From positions 12,634,836 to 12,698,835 of the forward strand of contig CM046353.1 in assembly GCA_025403435.1 (NCBI GenBank): a stretch of 64,000 bases of DNA, written 5' to 3'. This document shows, in pieces, positions 49,588 to 60,986 of this stretch. Within the stretch, counting starts at the first letter, position 1, and the number at the start of each line of letters is the position of its first letter. The DNA is from Artocarpus heterophyllus (Eukaryota; Streptophyta; Magnoliopsida; Rosales; Moraceae). The translations under genes and the position numbers were made by a program. Under the pieces are notes generated by a model. That model did no database searches. It was not told the DNA's origin and saw only the letters and a list, made by a program, of their open reading frames with translations.

Positions 49588-50844
49588 GCAACTTTAGCGA
49601 AATAAGAAGTAAGTAAAAAATGTATTGGCAGGCTAGTTCTTTAGCGAAAAAAAAAATAATAATAAATAGTTCTTTGTGTAAAATAATAAGTGGAGCGACG
49701 GATCAACGTAGTACAGATATGCCTTAGTCCGGGTGAGCAAATTAACTGATTAACCATGAAGCCCGCCTAAACCTTACCACTCCGCGCCGTGTGATTTGTT
49801 TCTTTACTTTATTGGTTGGTTTTTACTCCAAGAAGTTTTGTTAAAAAAAAATCATGTGTGTGCTCGATTGTTGGTTTACCTATTTGAGCATCCAATTTTA
49901 AAACTCCGTACAACATGTTTCTCTTAATTGTTTCATTTCATTTGAGTTTACTTGGAATAATGGTTTTCTGGTAGTTTTCTTGTAGTTTGAAACCACAGAA
50001 AATTATTGGTATTTGTATTGTCTTGATTTAGAAAATATTCTCATTTTAAAAAATAAAAGAAAAGGAGAAAGATTGAAACATACACGTGCTCTAAAAGAGA
50101 GGGGCAGTTCTATGTAGCCCCATCAGGCTAGGAGCCAGGCCCCTCACATCGGGTGGTATAAAACTCTTATGCAAGTGCCAACATCTTATGCAAGTGCCAC
50201 CTCAAAATTGTGTAAAGCTCTAGCCCGGGCCCCTCACATGGTGGGGCCTAGGCTAGAGCCTGAAAGGGCTAAAATAAGTTTTTTAGAAAATAGTGTATAG
50301 TTTTCATATATTATAATTCTGAAACCAAAATTGTTGGTTCCAACCATTCTTCCAAACATCCTACAAAACTCTTATGCAAGTGCCAAAGTCTATTAAAAAA
50401 ATATTTTAAAAGGCCCCATTTTATGGCTTGCACTTTTACTTTTGGTTTGCATATAATGGAAACACTTTTAAAAGTAGCTTTGGATTAAAAAAAAAACTCA
50501 GCTAATTAATAGGCCATTTGTGTGTCATGTTTAGTACTACTTGTGCCTCCTATCTTTTTTTTTTTTGTTTTTGGTCTAGGGAAAATGTGATCTTAATGTC
50601 ATCTCATCCTTCATCCCTTTTAGTTATTTTGGAAGTCTAGGGCCCACAAATGGAAAAGAAAATGATCAGACCCATTTTTACTTGAAGAATAGGCTCAATT
50701 TTCACTTATGTTATGACACACCCGACACTGAACACCATGTTTAATCAGGCAAACAGAGATCCTCAAATGAGACTATATGGCATAGAATCTTGGATTTAGG
50801 ATAAAAGGAAAAACATCTTGAGAGTTACATGAAGCCATTGGAGC
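48527..50844. other. AT-rich intergenic DNA, no supported gene
   Basis: Contains an (AT)n(GT)n(AT)n microsatellite at 49523-49587. At 50110-50270 a GC-richer patch holds 'ctcttatgcaagtgcca'-type words repeated three times (last near 50369) and two related 'ggcccctcacat' blocks. Confidence 0.35.
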
Positions 50845-53370
50845 TTTGGTTTTGTTTGATAAAATCAATTTCTACCAACCAAAATTTTTAGTTGTTACAG
50901 TATTGTGACACCCGTTATTCTTCTAACGGGTATTGAGGTAATTAAATTAATTTTTAGTGTATAAAAAAAAAATTGCTTCGTTTAAATTTATTTTATAATA
51001 TTTATTTTTATCTATTTTTAAATTTTCTAAAATTCTCCTATATTTATTTAGTATGATTACTAAAAAGCCTTAGAACTTCTAATAAATCTCAAAAATGTCA
51101 TATTGGCATTATGTGTGTTAAAGTCTTTAGATGAGACATAAGGATATCTTTTCCAACTACTCTTGACCCTCATTTTCTTTATTTCCTCCGTGACATGCTT
51201 CAACATGTCTCCTCTATAATTGTTTCTATCACTTCTCTTCAAAGACTTCATCTTTTCTTCCTTTCTCTTCCACGGTTCCCACACTCTTCTTCTCATTTCT
51301 TTGCTGAAGCAAAATACTTAGAGAACTTCTTCAAGGCAGCCATAAAAATCAGCCACCATCACCTCCATTTGAGCAAGAATTTCAGTCATACCGAAGTAAA
51401 GGAACCTGTTTTGAAGCCATTTCAAGCTTCCAACTAACCATAATCCGAGGTTAGAATCTTATGAACAAATTTAGTCTTTCATTTATAAATTTTCTTTTAT
51501 ACTAAAGGATTATTCAAATTTGCGTTCTTAAACCTAAGTATATGTTTGTTGCTATTTTGGAGCATATGTATGAAGTCTAAGTGTATATGCCCTAGACAGA
51601 AAATTTATATTATTAAACTTTGTAATACCTCTATGGGCAGTGGTTATTTCTTGAAATTCTAAGATTAAATTAAAATGAATTTTATGAATTGGTTTGCATA
51701 TTTGAAAAGTAGCATCCTAGGCTTTCTAACGAGCTATCATAAATCTAAATCGGAGTTGTATTTTATTTTCTAAGAATTATTCAATTTTTGTATTGGAAAC
51801 TAGTAAATCTGCCAGTTTGTTATGGTATACCAGCTGCTAACTTGAACCAAGAACCCATCTTTGCTCACCACCTAATTCTTTAATGTCTTGCAACCTTTCC
51901 AATATTATCCTAAGTGATTGATGAATCTTATTAGGGACTAAAACATATAGATTACTTGTTCACATTTTATATTGTGTTAAGACAAAAATTGTTTACTATG
52001 GTATTCAAAAGAGATTTATATAAAAGCTTTAATGGCATACTAGTAAGATAGGTTTACACATGATTTATTTATGAATGTAGTTGTATGTTGTGCTTTAGTT
52101 TTAATTGTCCTTATGCACGCCTTAGGATCAAGGGAGTATGGAGCTAACGTTAATTGATTCCAGGATTAAGAGACTGTTGATAAGCTTGAAAGGTAGGGAT
52201 TCTATTACTCATCTTTTGTGAGGTTTTTATAGAATTAAAATTGATTGTTTTGCCGCAATATATTTATATCTATGTTGAACTGATATTATATGAGTATCAC
52301 ATATGAAACTATGACATGGACTCGTCTTGTATTGTACGGCGAGGAACATAATGAATTGACACATGTTATAAATTGAGAAGCATGGTTAGAAAAACTGACT
52401 CTATTAATAATGATTCAATATAGAGAAATTGTGAGACATGAAGAGGGCGACGGTTACGTCCTTGGGCATGAATACCCTAAAAGGTAAAATAGGGGGAAGG
52501 TGATGACGCTTCCTTGGGTTGAAAGTCCTAGAACACACTGTACAGAAATCGACTTGGTGAGGACTCGGGGCTTGATGTCCCATCACTGGAACACCCTTGG
52601 AATGTTTATAGGGTGATCAAGTGCGCCCATTTAGGTTTCGATGAGTTGAGTGATACTCAATTTAACATGGATACCTAGGAACAATGATGATTGGTAATAT
52701 TTGTATAAATGTGTAATTATGACACTTGGTAATGATTAACTACGGTATCCATAAGATGTGATCATAATGAACCTCATAATCTGGAATATGATGTAACCTA
52801 CTAATCATGCAGGTTTTAATGTGGTAATGATAAAAACCTAAAGGTGAGTAATGGCTTTCTCTACTGAGCATAGTGTTGCTCATACCCTTATATTTTTATC
52901 TTTTTAGGACTCATTAAGTGTGAGGTGGCTACGAGAAATATAGTTGAGGAAGTGATGTAGCTATATTACATTGGGACTACTTCAATTGTTGAGAATGTTC
53001 TTCATGATAATGTAAGCATCAATTGTTACTTTCTGTGACTGTATTACAATGTGTTGAGGGTTAAAATGATAATGACAACAGTTTATTTTATTAAATTTAA
53101 GGTGCTACATTAAACTGTGGTTTATTTGTTGTTTATATTTTTGTTTTTGAGTTGAGAGTTTTCATTTAAGTCCCGGGCAAATTTTATTTTTAAGGTTTTA
53201 CTTTTATTATTTATTTTTATTTTATCTCATTAAAAACTGTTAACCCCCATATAGGGGCGTTACAAGTATAAAGTAAAATTATACTATAATATAAAGCTCT
53301 CACCTACGACATTATATTTAACCAAATGATTTGGTTCAAAGTTCAAACCAACACTCCCAAGCACATAGTA
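50845..53370. repeat. small MITE-like repeat, copy C, split by a solo LTR
   Basis: Left part 50845-50903 ('ttgtttgataaaatcaattt', then 'ttttagttgttacagtat') and right part 53265-53370 ('tataaagctctcacctacga', then 'aaccaacactcccaag'). Joined across the 2.36 kb solo LTR and its AGTAT duplication, they match copy B at 26825-26990. Confidence 0.5.
50904..53264 (+). mobile_element. solo LTR related to the Tekay element
   Basis: 2361 bp, begins TGTGACACCCG, ends GGCGTTACA, flanked by AGTAT at 50899-50903 and 53265-53269, with no internal element sequence. It is therefore a product of recombination between two LTRs of one insertion. The segment 52015-52850 is very close to 36357-37170 of the intact LTR (about 97% in the core by my count). 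The first 1.1 kb and last 0.4 kb share little apart from the ends, so this is a related but different LTR variant. Confidence 0.92.
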
Positions 53371-53384
53371 CATCTTTCTTATTC

Positions 53385-54565
53385 CCCCAAAAAATTAGAG
53401 ATAAACAGCTCGATTGATCTCAACCTTTTTAAAAAGTTGCAATTTGGACCCCAATTTTTTTTTTCATTTGACTGGGTCTAACCTTTTAAAATGACACAAT
53501 TTGATCCCCCGTTTGATTTTAGATGGAAAAAATTTTGCACATCATTTATAATGAAAATGACAAAACTACCCTTCAAAATATTTTTTAATTCATCATTTAA
53601 AGCTCTAAAAATACTTGATATATTCAAATTTTTATTAAAAAAACTAAAAATAAAAAACCCAATCTCCTTCCCCTTTTCTTCTTCTTCTTCTTCTTTCTCT
53701 CTCAAACCCTGCTCTCTCTCTTTCTTCCAGCGGAAACCCATCCCACTCCTATGCTTCTAACACCATGCACGACCACATAAGCACCCTCACCCCTGCATGA
53801 TCCACCTCACCACCAACCACCCTGCCCTTTCGACATCGTGCGATCACCATGCGAGCACCACCACACCCGTGTGACCCACATTGCCACACCATCCCACTCT
53901 TGAGCTAGCGCACAACGACAGGCTAGTCAAATGCTGATCAAGATGTTTTGGTGCTTTCAGGAATCAAGCAAGTTCAAGGTGTTCGATGTTGGCGACAGCT
54001 CGCTGTGGAACTAGTGCTTGGGGAAAGTGGAGTGGCGGTGGATCAATGGCATGCCGGGGAGCAACGACGGGCTCTGTCGTGAGTTTGTTTTCAAGACGAG
54101 GCTCACAGTATTGTGACAAAAAAATTAAGGTTTGTTTTTCTTCTAGTTTGTGGGATTGAAATTTTCCTTCTATTTGTAGAATTGAAATTAGATTAGGGTT
54201 TTTTGGTTTTGTTTCTTTTTTTGAGTGAATTTTTTTGTTTTGTTTTTGAGAAGGCGTTTGGAGTAAATTTTTCTTGTTTTTTGTTTTATTTTGTTGTTTT
54301 GTTTATTTTGTTTTTTTATGTTTTAAATTTAATTTTTTTTAAGAAATACGTTTTAATTTTAATTTCTTTAAAACATATTTGATATTTTACTAAAATACCC
54401 TTATTAAAGTGGTCAAAAAATTTTTTTAACAAATAAACTTAACGGTTAGGGATTAAATTACACCCTTTTTAAAAGGATAAACCCAGTTAAATAAAAAAAT
54501 GTTGGGGTCTATATTGTAACTTTTAAAAAAAAGTTGGGGAATAACTGAGGTGTTTACCTTAAATT
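53385..54565. mobile_element. non-autonomous DNA transposon with long terminal inverted repeats (MULE-like)
   Basis: The left end (GATAAACAGCTCGATTGATC from 53400, then AAAAAGTTGCAATTTGGACC) is an inverted copy of the right end (ending ...GAGGTGTTTACC at 54558). The inverted repeats run at least 120 bp, through an ACTGGGT-type block and 'aatttgatccc'. The interior has a CT-rich run (53670-53735) and a GC-rich gene-like stretch at 53750-54110 with stops. No transposase is recognised. I could not fix an exact 8-9 bp target duplication, so the Mutator-like label is tentative. The element ends about 580 bp before CHI copy 2. Confidence 0.6.
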
Positions 54566-54892
54566 AAAAGTCGTACACAACTTAAAATTGATAGGGTCTA
54601 TATATTTTAGAAAAATCATTTTCATTTTCGTGGGCTTCAGTCTAATATTTAATGTACCTTTTATTTTTATCCTTATAAGGTTATAACCATAAAACTGTAG
54701 GCTCTAATTTAATATATAATATATTTTTAATTGGATCTTACAGTTTTATTAATAGTAAGATTATAATCTATAGAATTAAATAAGATTGCAAGTATATTAG
54801 GTTAAATAGGATTGTTATACATTTTATTTGTGTATGATATTGAACATTATTGATGGCCCCGTCGCATTGTTCCTTCACCTTCCCCTTTCCTG
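54566..54892. other. AT-rich upstream region of CHI copy 2
   Basis: No gene or repeat recognised. It is probably distal promoter of CHI copy 2, directly after the inverted-repeat element. Confidence 0.4.
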
Positions 54893-55047
54893 CACGTGAC
54901 CGCCTAACGGCCAACGCGCAGCCAATCAATCCATCCACCCACCCTTCCGTGAATACATGAGGCCACGTCTTCACAGCGCCCCTACCATCAAATTTTGAAA
55001 CCCCCCAAAACACTCGGACCAAATACTCTCCTTATAAACCCACCGTT
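54893..55047 (+). promoter_or_regulatory. promoter of CHI copy 2: G-box, MYB-core sites and TATA box
   Basis: TATAAA at 55033-55038 is 109 bp before the ATG. A G-box CACGTG lies at 54893-54898, directly followed by CCTAACGG, a reverse MYB core. CCGTTG near 55042 is another MYB-core match. These fit bZIP/bHLH plus MYB control of flavonoid genes, by motif only. They differ from the elements of copy 1, so the copies may be regulated differently. Confidence 0.55.
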
Positions 55048-55147
55048 GGATTTTCCACTTTATCAGTAAAAACGACATCTTAGATTTGGAAAACCAAACC
55101 TCCTTCCCTCATCAAAATTCGAAATAAATAACTAAAAAAAATCCCAA

Positions 55148-57088
55148 ATGGCTCTGACGGCAGGACTCACCGCAGTTCAGGTCGAGACGGCGACGTTCCC
55201 GGAGACAGCGAAGCCTCCGGGCTCCGCCAAGACTCTGCTCCTCGGCGGCGCAGGTGAGTGTCTGTGACGTTTATGAATAAAACTCGCCGATGATCACTAT
55301 GCATTCTTTTTTTTTTTTTGTCGTTTTCGCATTTATTATCATAAACTCAACGAGTGCTTTGCTGACGTGGCGCAGGTGCGAGGGGTCTGGAGATCCAGGG
55401 GAAGTTCGTCAAGTTCACGGCGATCGGAGTTTACCTGGAGGATAACGCCGTTGAGTGGCTCTCCGGCAAGTGGAAGGGCCAGTCGGCTGAGAAGCTGACG
55501 GAGTCCGTCGAGTTCTTTAGAGACATCGTAACCGGTAACACCTTTAACGATATATATATATATATATATTATTTTTGATGTTTAGGTTCGATTTTTGGGT
55601 TGTTTTTATGTGTTTCGTGTTTTGAAGGTCCGTTTGAGAAGTTTACCCGGATAACGATGATATTGCCGTTGACGGGGCCGCAGTATTCGGAGAAAGTGTC
55701 GGAGAATTGCGAGAAGATCTGGAAGTCGTTTGGGATTTACACCGAAGCAGAGGAGAAAGCGCTTGAAAAGTTCGTTGAGGTTTTTCAGGACCAGAACTTC
55801 CCGCCTGGTGCCTCTGTTTATTTCACACAGTTGCCCACAGGTTCCTTAAAGGTTAGCTTCTCTTTTTCTTTTTTCGACCAGGTTGCTTTTAGTTCAACGT
55901 ATTTTCTCACCACTAACTTCAACTCCAATGGAAGCGAGGGCCCGGCTCGTGACAAAAGTGATTTGGCCCTGGATTTTGTGTCAAATCCAAACAGGGGGCG
56001 CACTTAATAACTTTCTAGCTTATAGCAGTGTAACATAAAAGGAAAGATTTTGTAACGCGAACGTGGTAGCACATTGACATTGGTAAAGTGATTCTGTATG
56101 ATGTTAGGATTTCTGTTTTAACTCTATGAGAGAATGATATACTAATAACGTGTTTGGTAGGGTGATTAGAACTGTCAGTTAGAACTATTTTTACTAGAAT
56201 ATGTGAGAGCTTTACACTATAACGGTTTTTTTATTTTTACCGTAGCGTATGAGAGTTTAAACTGTTTGTAGCTGAGAAAGTAGTTTAGAATGAAATATCA
56301 CATTAGTATTTAGCAATGCAAATAGGAGGTCTAAGTCTGATAGGGCATTTGGAACCATCATTTTCAACCTATCAGTTACAACTTTAAACAATTTAAAGCT
56401 CTCAGTAGCTACTATAAAAAACAAAAAATTGTTACAGTGTAAAACTCTCACAAGTTATAGTCCTAAACTTAAAAATGTATGCACTAACTGATTCTTCGAG
56501 CGAAGACCGAGTCTCATAGAAAACAACTCGAGATTAGAGTAATAAGTTATTCATATGGAAGGCATGTGCTTCGGGGTCCGTTAGTCATCCCTTCTTAGTC
56601 ACCCCTTCTTACCTCTTTTCTTCATAAAGAACAATGAAAACATTTTACAGTTAAAAAAAAAAAATGAAAGATTTTTACTTTACATGTTATGCATATCGTT
56701 GAGATTTTGTTATAGTGGGTCTTCATCTTTGGAGTCCAGATTGATTCAGCTAAATGGATCACAAAAGAACTCTCAACTTTTGTGATCTTGAACTAATAGT
56801 CTACATATTTGTCCTTTAACTCGCAGGAAACTACAATGCATATTTTAAGACCTAATCAGTCTTTCTATTTATCTCTTGTTTTGGAAATAGATAAGCTTTT
56901 CCAAAGATGAATCCATACCGGAAAAAGAGAATGCTGTTATAGACAACAAGCTACTTTCGGAGGCGGTTTTGGAGTCGATTATCGGAAAGCATGGAGTTTC
57001 TCCCGCGGCAAAGCAGAACATCGCTATGAGGCTATCCGAATTGCTTAAAGAGGCCAAGACTGAAGACGCGCCCTGCGAAGGAAATTAA
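55148..57088 (+). CDS. CHI: chalcone isomerase, canonical copy (copy 2)
   Basis: Four exons: 55148-55253, 55376-55534, 55628-55851 and 56891-57088, all GT-AG and in frame, encoding 228 residues. Exon 2 has the same length (159 bp) and phases as in copy 1, showing common origin. CHI performs stereospecific closure of 2',4,4',6'-tetrahydroxychalcone to (2S)-naringenin. Landmarks are [21 protein letters not shown] (from 22), [48 protein letters not shown] and [20 protein letters not shown]. The catalytic and binding residues matching alfalfa Arg36, Thr48, Tyr106 and Asn113 are Arg38, Thr50, Tyr108 and Asn115. Ser192-Ile193 at the specificity pair points to a type I (non-legume) enzyme. Intron 3 is 1039 bp and holds two MITE-like repeats; intron 2 has a (TA)n run. 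This is probably the main functional CHI here. Confidence 0.96.
55550..55570 (+). repeat. (TA)n microsatellite in intron 2 of CHI copy 2
   Basis: About ten TA units, 16 bases after the exon 2 donor site. Confidence 0.8.
56150..56300. repeat. small MITE-like repeat, copy D, in CHI intron 3
   Basis: Starts 'gtgtttggtagggtgattag' and contains 'tgagagctttacactataac' and 'accgtagcgtatgagagttt'. These words recur in the other copies and in opposite orientation within this one. Confidence 0.5.
56335..56485. repeat. small MITE-like repeat, copy E, in CHI intron 3
   Basis: Starts 'tctgatagggcatttggaac' and contains 'aaagctctcagtagctacta' and 'ttacagtgtaaaactctcac'. It is adjacent to copy D and of the same family. 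Confidence 0.5.
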
Positions 57089-58604
57089 AGAATTTGTAAG
57101 AGGTGGAGGGAAAGAACTTTTATTGATTACTGTGTATCAAGCGTGGACAAGGAATTTAGATTGGAAACAAGAAATTGTGCAAGAAAAAGAGGAGAAACGA
57201 AATTCCATGGGAATAATGTGTGTTTTATTTGTAACCTTAACTTTGGATTACCGGTATTAGGGGAAAGCAAATTGTGAGTGTGTGTTTGTGTTTTTTTAAT
57301 CAGATTAATAACGCATTAGCTTCCTAAAGGAGTGGATCATTCTTTTTAATCGGAAGGGGAAGATAGGAGTTTAAGTTCATGCATTTTCTCATCCAACACT
57401 AAAAAGAAAACAAATATTGGGTCAATCCTACAAATAGTTCGCAAACTATCACCAATCTCACTTTAATTTTTTACATTTAAAACGTCTTAGATATCAAACT
57501 GTTAGTTTGTTTTAGTTTTAGCCCTTTCGTCAGTTAAATGTTAAGAATAGAATGAAACATAGATGATGTTCTATTAGCATAGTTGGTTGATTTACATGAA
57601 TACCTAATTATATGACCTTGACTTTAAAATTGTCCACAAACTATTATAATTACAAAACCATCTTCTATATTTTATGTAAATACTATTATATCCTTGAATT
57701 ATATTAAGAAATAATTAACCTCTATAGTTTCCTTTTTGAAACGCAATTAATGAAAAAAAAAATCAGATGATTCATAACGAATAAATAATTGTACTGATCA
57801 CAGTTAAAAAGAGAAAAAGAAGAAGAAGAAGAAGAAGAAGAAGAAGAAGAAGAAGAAGAAACAAGCAATTAATTTGATAAATTTACGTTTTCTAATTAAG
57901 GAAAAGAAATGGATGCTACATAAACGAATGACTAGTATGAAAGTAAACATTATATCTTTCATATAATTTACTGTTTTTTCTCACAATGATATTCTATTTC
58001 TTAAATATATAAATATATAAATATAAATGTATATATATATATACACACACTCCATTGTTAAACATGCCTTGACACAAAAAAAGACATTATGGTAGATTAT
58101 GTCTTTGCTTGACTTTGTATTTGTGCTCATTATGGTAAAAATGAGATCACTATGCCAATGACGGCAAGTGCTATGAGGTACAACTTTTATGAAGAAAATG
58201 ATAACATTATGTATCGGGTTGCTGTTCTATGAAATAAAGATCTTTTTATTGTTGCAATATGTTCTGTACAATGATGTATAAGATGTTTTATATATTTTTA
58301 TTTTACAATATTATATCTTTTATATAATTTACTCTTCCTTATCATAATGATGGTTCTAGTTCTTAATCATATTAATACATATGTATGAACGTGTTTCAAT
58401 GCATTGCTTAGCATGTCCTTGATGGCAAAAAATAATCATTATGATAATGAATATATCTTTACATAAAAAAATGATAGTAAAAAATGTAAAAAAAAAAAAA
58501 AACATAAAGCACTATATAATGAACTTGATAATCGAGAAAAAAAATAACTGACCAATAAACACAATTTAGTATTTATAATTCGAGGAAATGGAGGTTAGAA
58601 TGAA
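57089..58604. other. intergenic DNA after CHI copy 2
   Basis: Contains the 3' UTR of CHI copy 2 (no perfect AATAAA close to the stop), an (AAG)n microsatellite of about 15 units at 57816-57861 and (AT)-rich runs near 58010-58050. No gene supported. Confidence 0.4.
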
Positions 58605-58707
58605 AGCTTGGTTCGTGACTTTCTATAGGAAGTGGATAACAATCTGGTATTAGAGATCCCTACTAGCTGTTGGGCTAAGCTAGATAGACTAGTTTGGCAC
58701 TTCGATA

Positions 58708-58748
<41 letters not shown>

Positions 58749-59030
58749 AGGGTGTTTACTCAATTAAATCACGATATTGGAGTGCTATGGTGGAGGACCG
58801 GGGGGAAAGTTGTTCAACGGCGAGTTCAGTGCTAAGTTGATGGTCTTTCTTGTGGAATCCGAACATCCCCAACAAAATTAAGATTTTCATTTGGAGGCTT
58901 TTCCATGACATTATCCCGACGGTGTCGAACTTGCCATGTAGAGAGGAGTTTGCCAGGATAGTTTATGTGCACGATATGGTGAGTCAACAAATCCCCAGGC
59001 ACTTGTAGTATGCGATCAAAGTTTGGATGC
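58605..59030 (+). pseudogene. LINE ORF2 C-terminal (zf-RVT) relic
   Basis: A block near 58665-58705 reads SCWAKLDRLVWHFDK. After a run of about 35 A it resumes with VFTQLNHDI. From about 58842, in another frame, it reads WSFLWNPNIPNKIKIFIWRLFHDIIPT. This Trp-rich pattern is typical of the zf-RVT region at the C-terminus of plant LINE reverse transcriptases. The internal poly(A) run suggests slippage expansion or a lost small insertion. It is not on the same strand as the LINE remnants at 60801-63080. Confidence 0.65.
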
Positions 59031-60000
59031 GTGGGCACACTTAGAATTCAGTAATTTCATTTAAAAGTTTAAAGGGTATTCAAGATTGGATTTGTGTCTT
59101 TTCCTTCACAAAGAACTTACTCGGTAATGTCATTTAAAAGTGTAAAAGGTATTCAAGATTGGATATGTGCCTTTTCCTTCATTTAGAACTTACTTGGCAA
59201 GAGCATGAGCTTGCTTTGGTCATTTTTGGAGCTGTTGGAGAGAAATTTTGGAGAGGAAAGTATTAGAGAGATCGTAATATATGTCTCACAAATGTTTGAG
59301 ATCAAAGATGACATTAGAATAAGTGAAATACACCTTTTTAATGTGTATAATTTCAGCTCAAAGAGCCACAAAATTGAGGCTGTAGCACTGAAAAGTGTAT
59401 ACAGTACTTGGAGGGCAGAGAGCACAGCACTGGGCACCAAGTTTCCCAAGTGCCAGCCCTAGGGCGCCGAGTTGAAAAAGCGCACAACGTCTGCTTAATG
59501 CATCTGGCACTACGACGCCCAAAAGTTGGCACCACGACGCCTATCTAAGCTGATATATGTTGAAATGTGTGTTCTTTGAGTTGTTTTGAGCTAATGTAAT
59601 AGTTAGTTGTATAGTTGTATAGTTGTATTAATACATGAATAGATACCTTTATAAATGAAAAGGTACCTTTATGTAAAGAGTTGCATAGATTGAACCAGTC
59701 ATGTCTATTCATGAAATGACACATTTGTCATTAAATACACTCTAGAAAATCTACATATTTCATCTATTATTTTAGAACAAAATATTATTGCTAAATATTG
59801 TATTCAATGATTTGTTGTATTTTGAGGGTAATTTGTCATAAAATTCGTCAGCAAACTTTTTGAAGTGAAGGTAAATGGAACCTTTAAGGAAAGTATTCCT
59901 ATATACTTCAAATCCGTCTTCATTTCTAGAAATTCAAGCCTCTATTTTCTCTCTATACACTCAAATTCTCAAACAGTCTTAAAGGTTTTATTCTATTACA
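59031..60000. other. intergenic DNA, no supported gene
   Basis: A 50-bp direct repeat ('aatttcatttaaaagttt...attcaagattgga') occurs near 59050 and 59128. A GC-richer patch is at 59400-59540. The region may be old LTR of the copia relic that follows, but I found no ends. Confidence 0.3.
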
Positions 60001-60730
60001 ATGGAGATTGAAAAGAATATGGCATCTTTCCTCAATTCGAAATTCAACTCAATCGTTTTGATAGCACAAACTTCACCCTTGGGAAGGGAAAGTTATTCTT
60101 CATGGTCCCTACCTTCAAGATCGCCTATGTCTTGGATTCGAAGTTGGAGCTACTTTCAGAACCAAAGGAGGACAATTCCAATGAAATCAAGGTCACTAGA
60201 AAGAAGCGAGAAGATGACAAAATCATATGTCAAGGACACATACTCAACATTCCCTCCAATAGGCTCTACGATCTTTACAATTTGATGGAGTTTTTGGTCG
60301 AGGTGTGGAACGCTCTTGAATATGAATACAAAACCAAAAAAGAAGGTATAGACAAATTCCTAATTTTGAAAATTTTAGAATTTGTTATAGTTGATTCAAA
60401 TCAAATACATGAATTGTAAGTCATTGTAATAAAGTGTCGTGAATTGAAAATTGAGATTTCTAAATTGTTTCAAATTAGGGTTATCCTTGCTAAATTACAC
60501 CAAAGTTGGAATGGTCGTAGAAAGAAAATCTTTCATAAGAGAGATGACATAACATTGGAGGAATTACAAAAACATTTGAGAATTGAGGAAGAGACTTTAA
60601 GTCTATGAACCCAAGGAAAACATAATAGATTATGTCACCGAAACTAACAAGCTTTTGAAGAAATTCAAAGGCAATAATGATAAGAAGTTTAAGAAGTCTA
60701 GTAGTTTGGCTCTAAAGCCACATGAGCATC
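60001..60730 (+). pseudogene. Ty1/copia gag relic
   Basis: The first frame is MEIEKNMASFLNSKFNS. After a frame change near 60095 it reads FKIAYVLDSKLELLSEPKED, then KKREDDKIICQGHILN, NRLYDLYNLMEFLVEVWNAL and IHEL. Further pieces follow to 60600 (RRKKIFHKRDDITLEELQKH, LRIEEETL). This is the UBN2/gag-polypeptide family of copia elements. Stops and frameshifts make it non-functional. It is not closely related to the gag at 18064. Confidence 0.7.
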
Positions 60731-60800
60731 AACAAGGTACCCGGTGAAGCTTTTAGTTATGACTTCAATCTCATCTTTCCAAAGTAGCATTAGCCCTCCA

Positions 60801-60986
60801 CTATTGTCTAAAATAAAAGCAATTAGAGAACCCAACTTTTACTTTGAAATTTGCAGCATTCCCACCCGCCAATCTTGTCTCAAATAGGAGTACTAGAACA
60901 GGGTCGTGAATGCGGTCGAGTTTACATAGCTTTTTGAATGCTTGTGGTCCTCCCAAACCCTGAGCGTTCTCCAGTAAGTAATTCAT
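60801..60986 (-). pseudogene. start of LINE ORF2 (endonuclease N-terminus)
   Basis: Begins MNYLLENAQGLGGPQAFKKL and continues DPVLVLLFETRL, matching the first motifs of the APE-type endonuclease of plant LINEs, usually WNCRGLG and FLMETK. The Asn and Glu of the active-site motifs are visible. It is open for 61 codons and then lost. Read with ORF1 (62370-63080), it gives the expected LINE order on the minus strand. Confidence 0.65.

Noticed and set aside
53478..53760. Overlapping frames on both strands in the inverted-repeat element
   Set aside because: They consist of TIR sequence plus a CT-rich repeat translating to poly-Ser or poly-Glu; no family matches.
59183..59535. Overlapping 60-88 codon frames
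   Set aside because: Frames occur on both strands, without domains, splice context or promoter.
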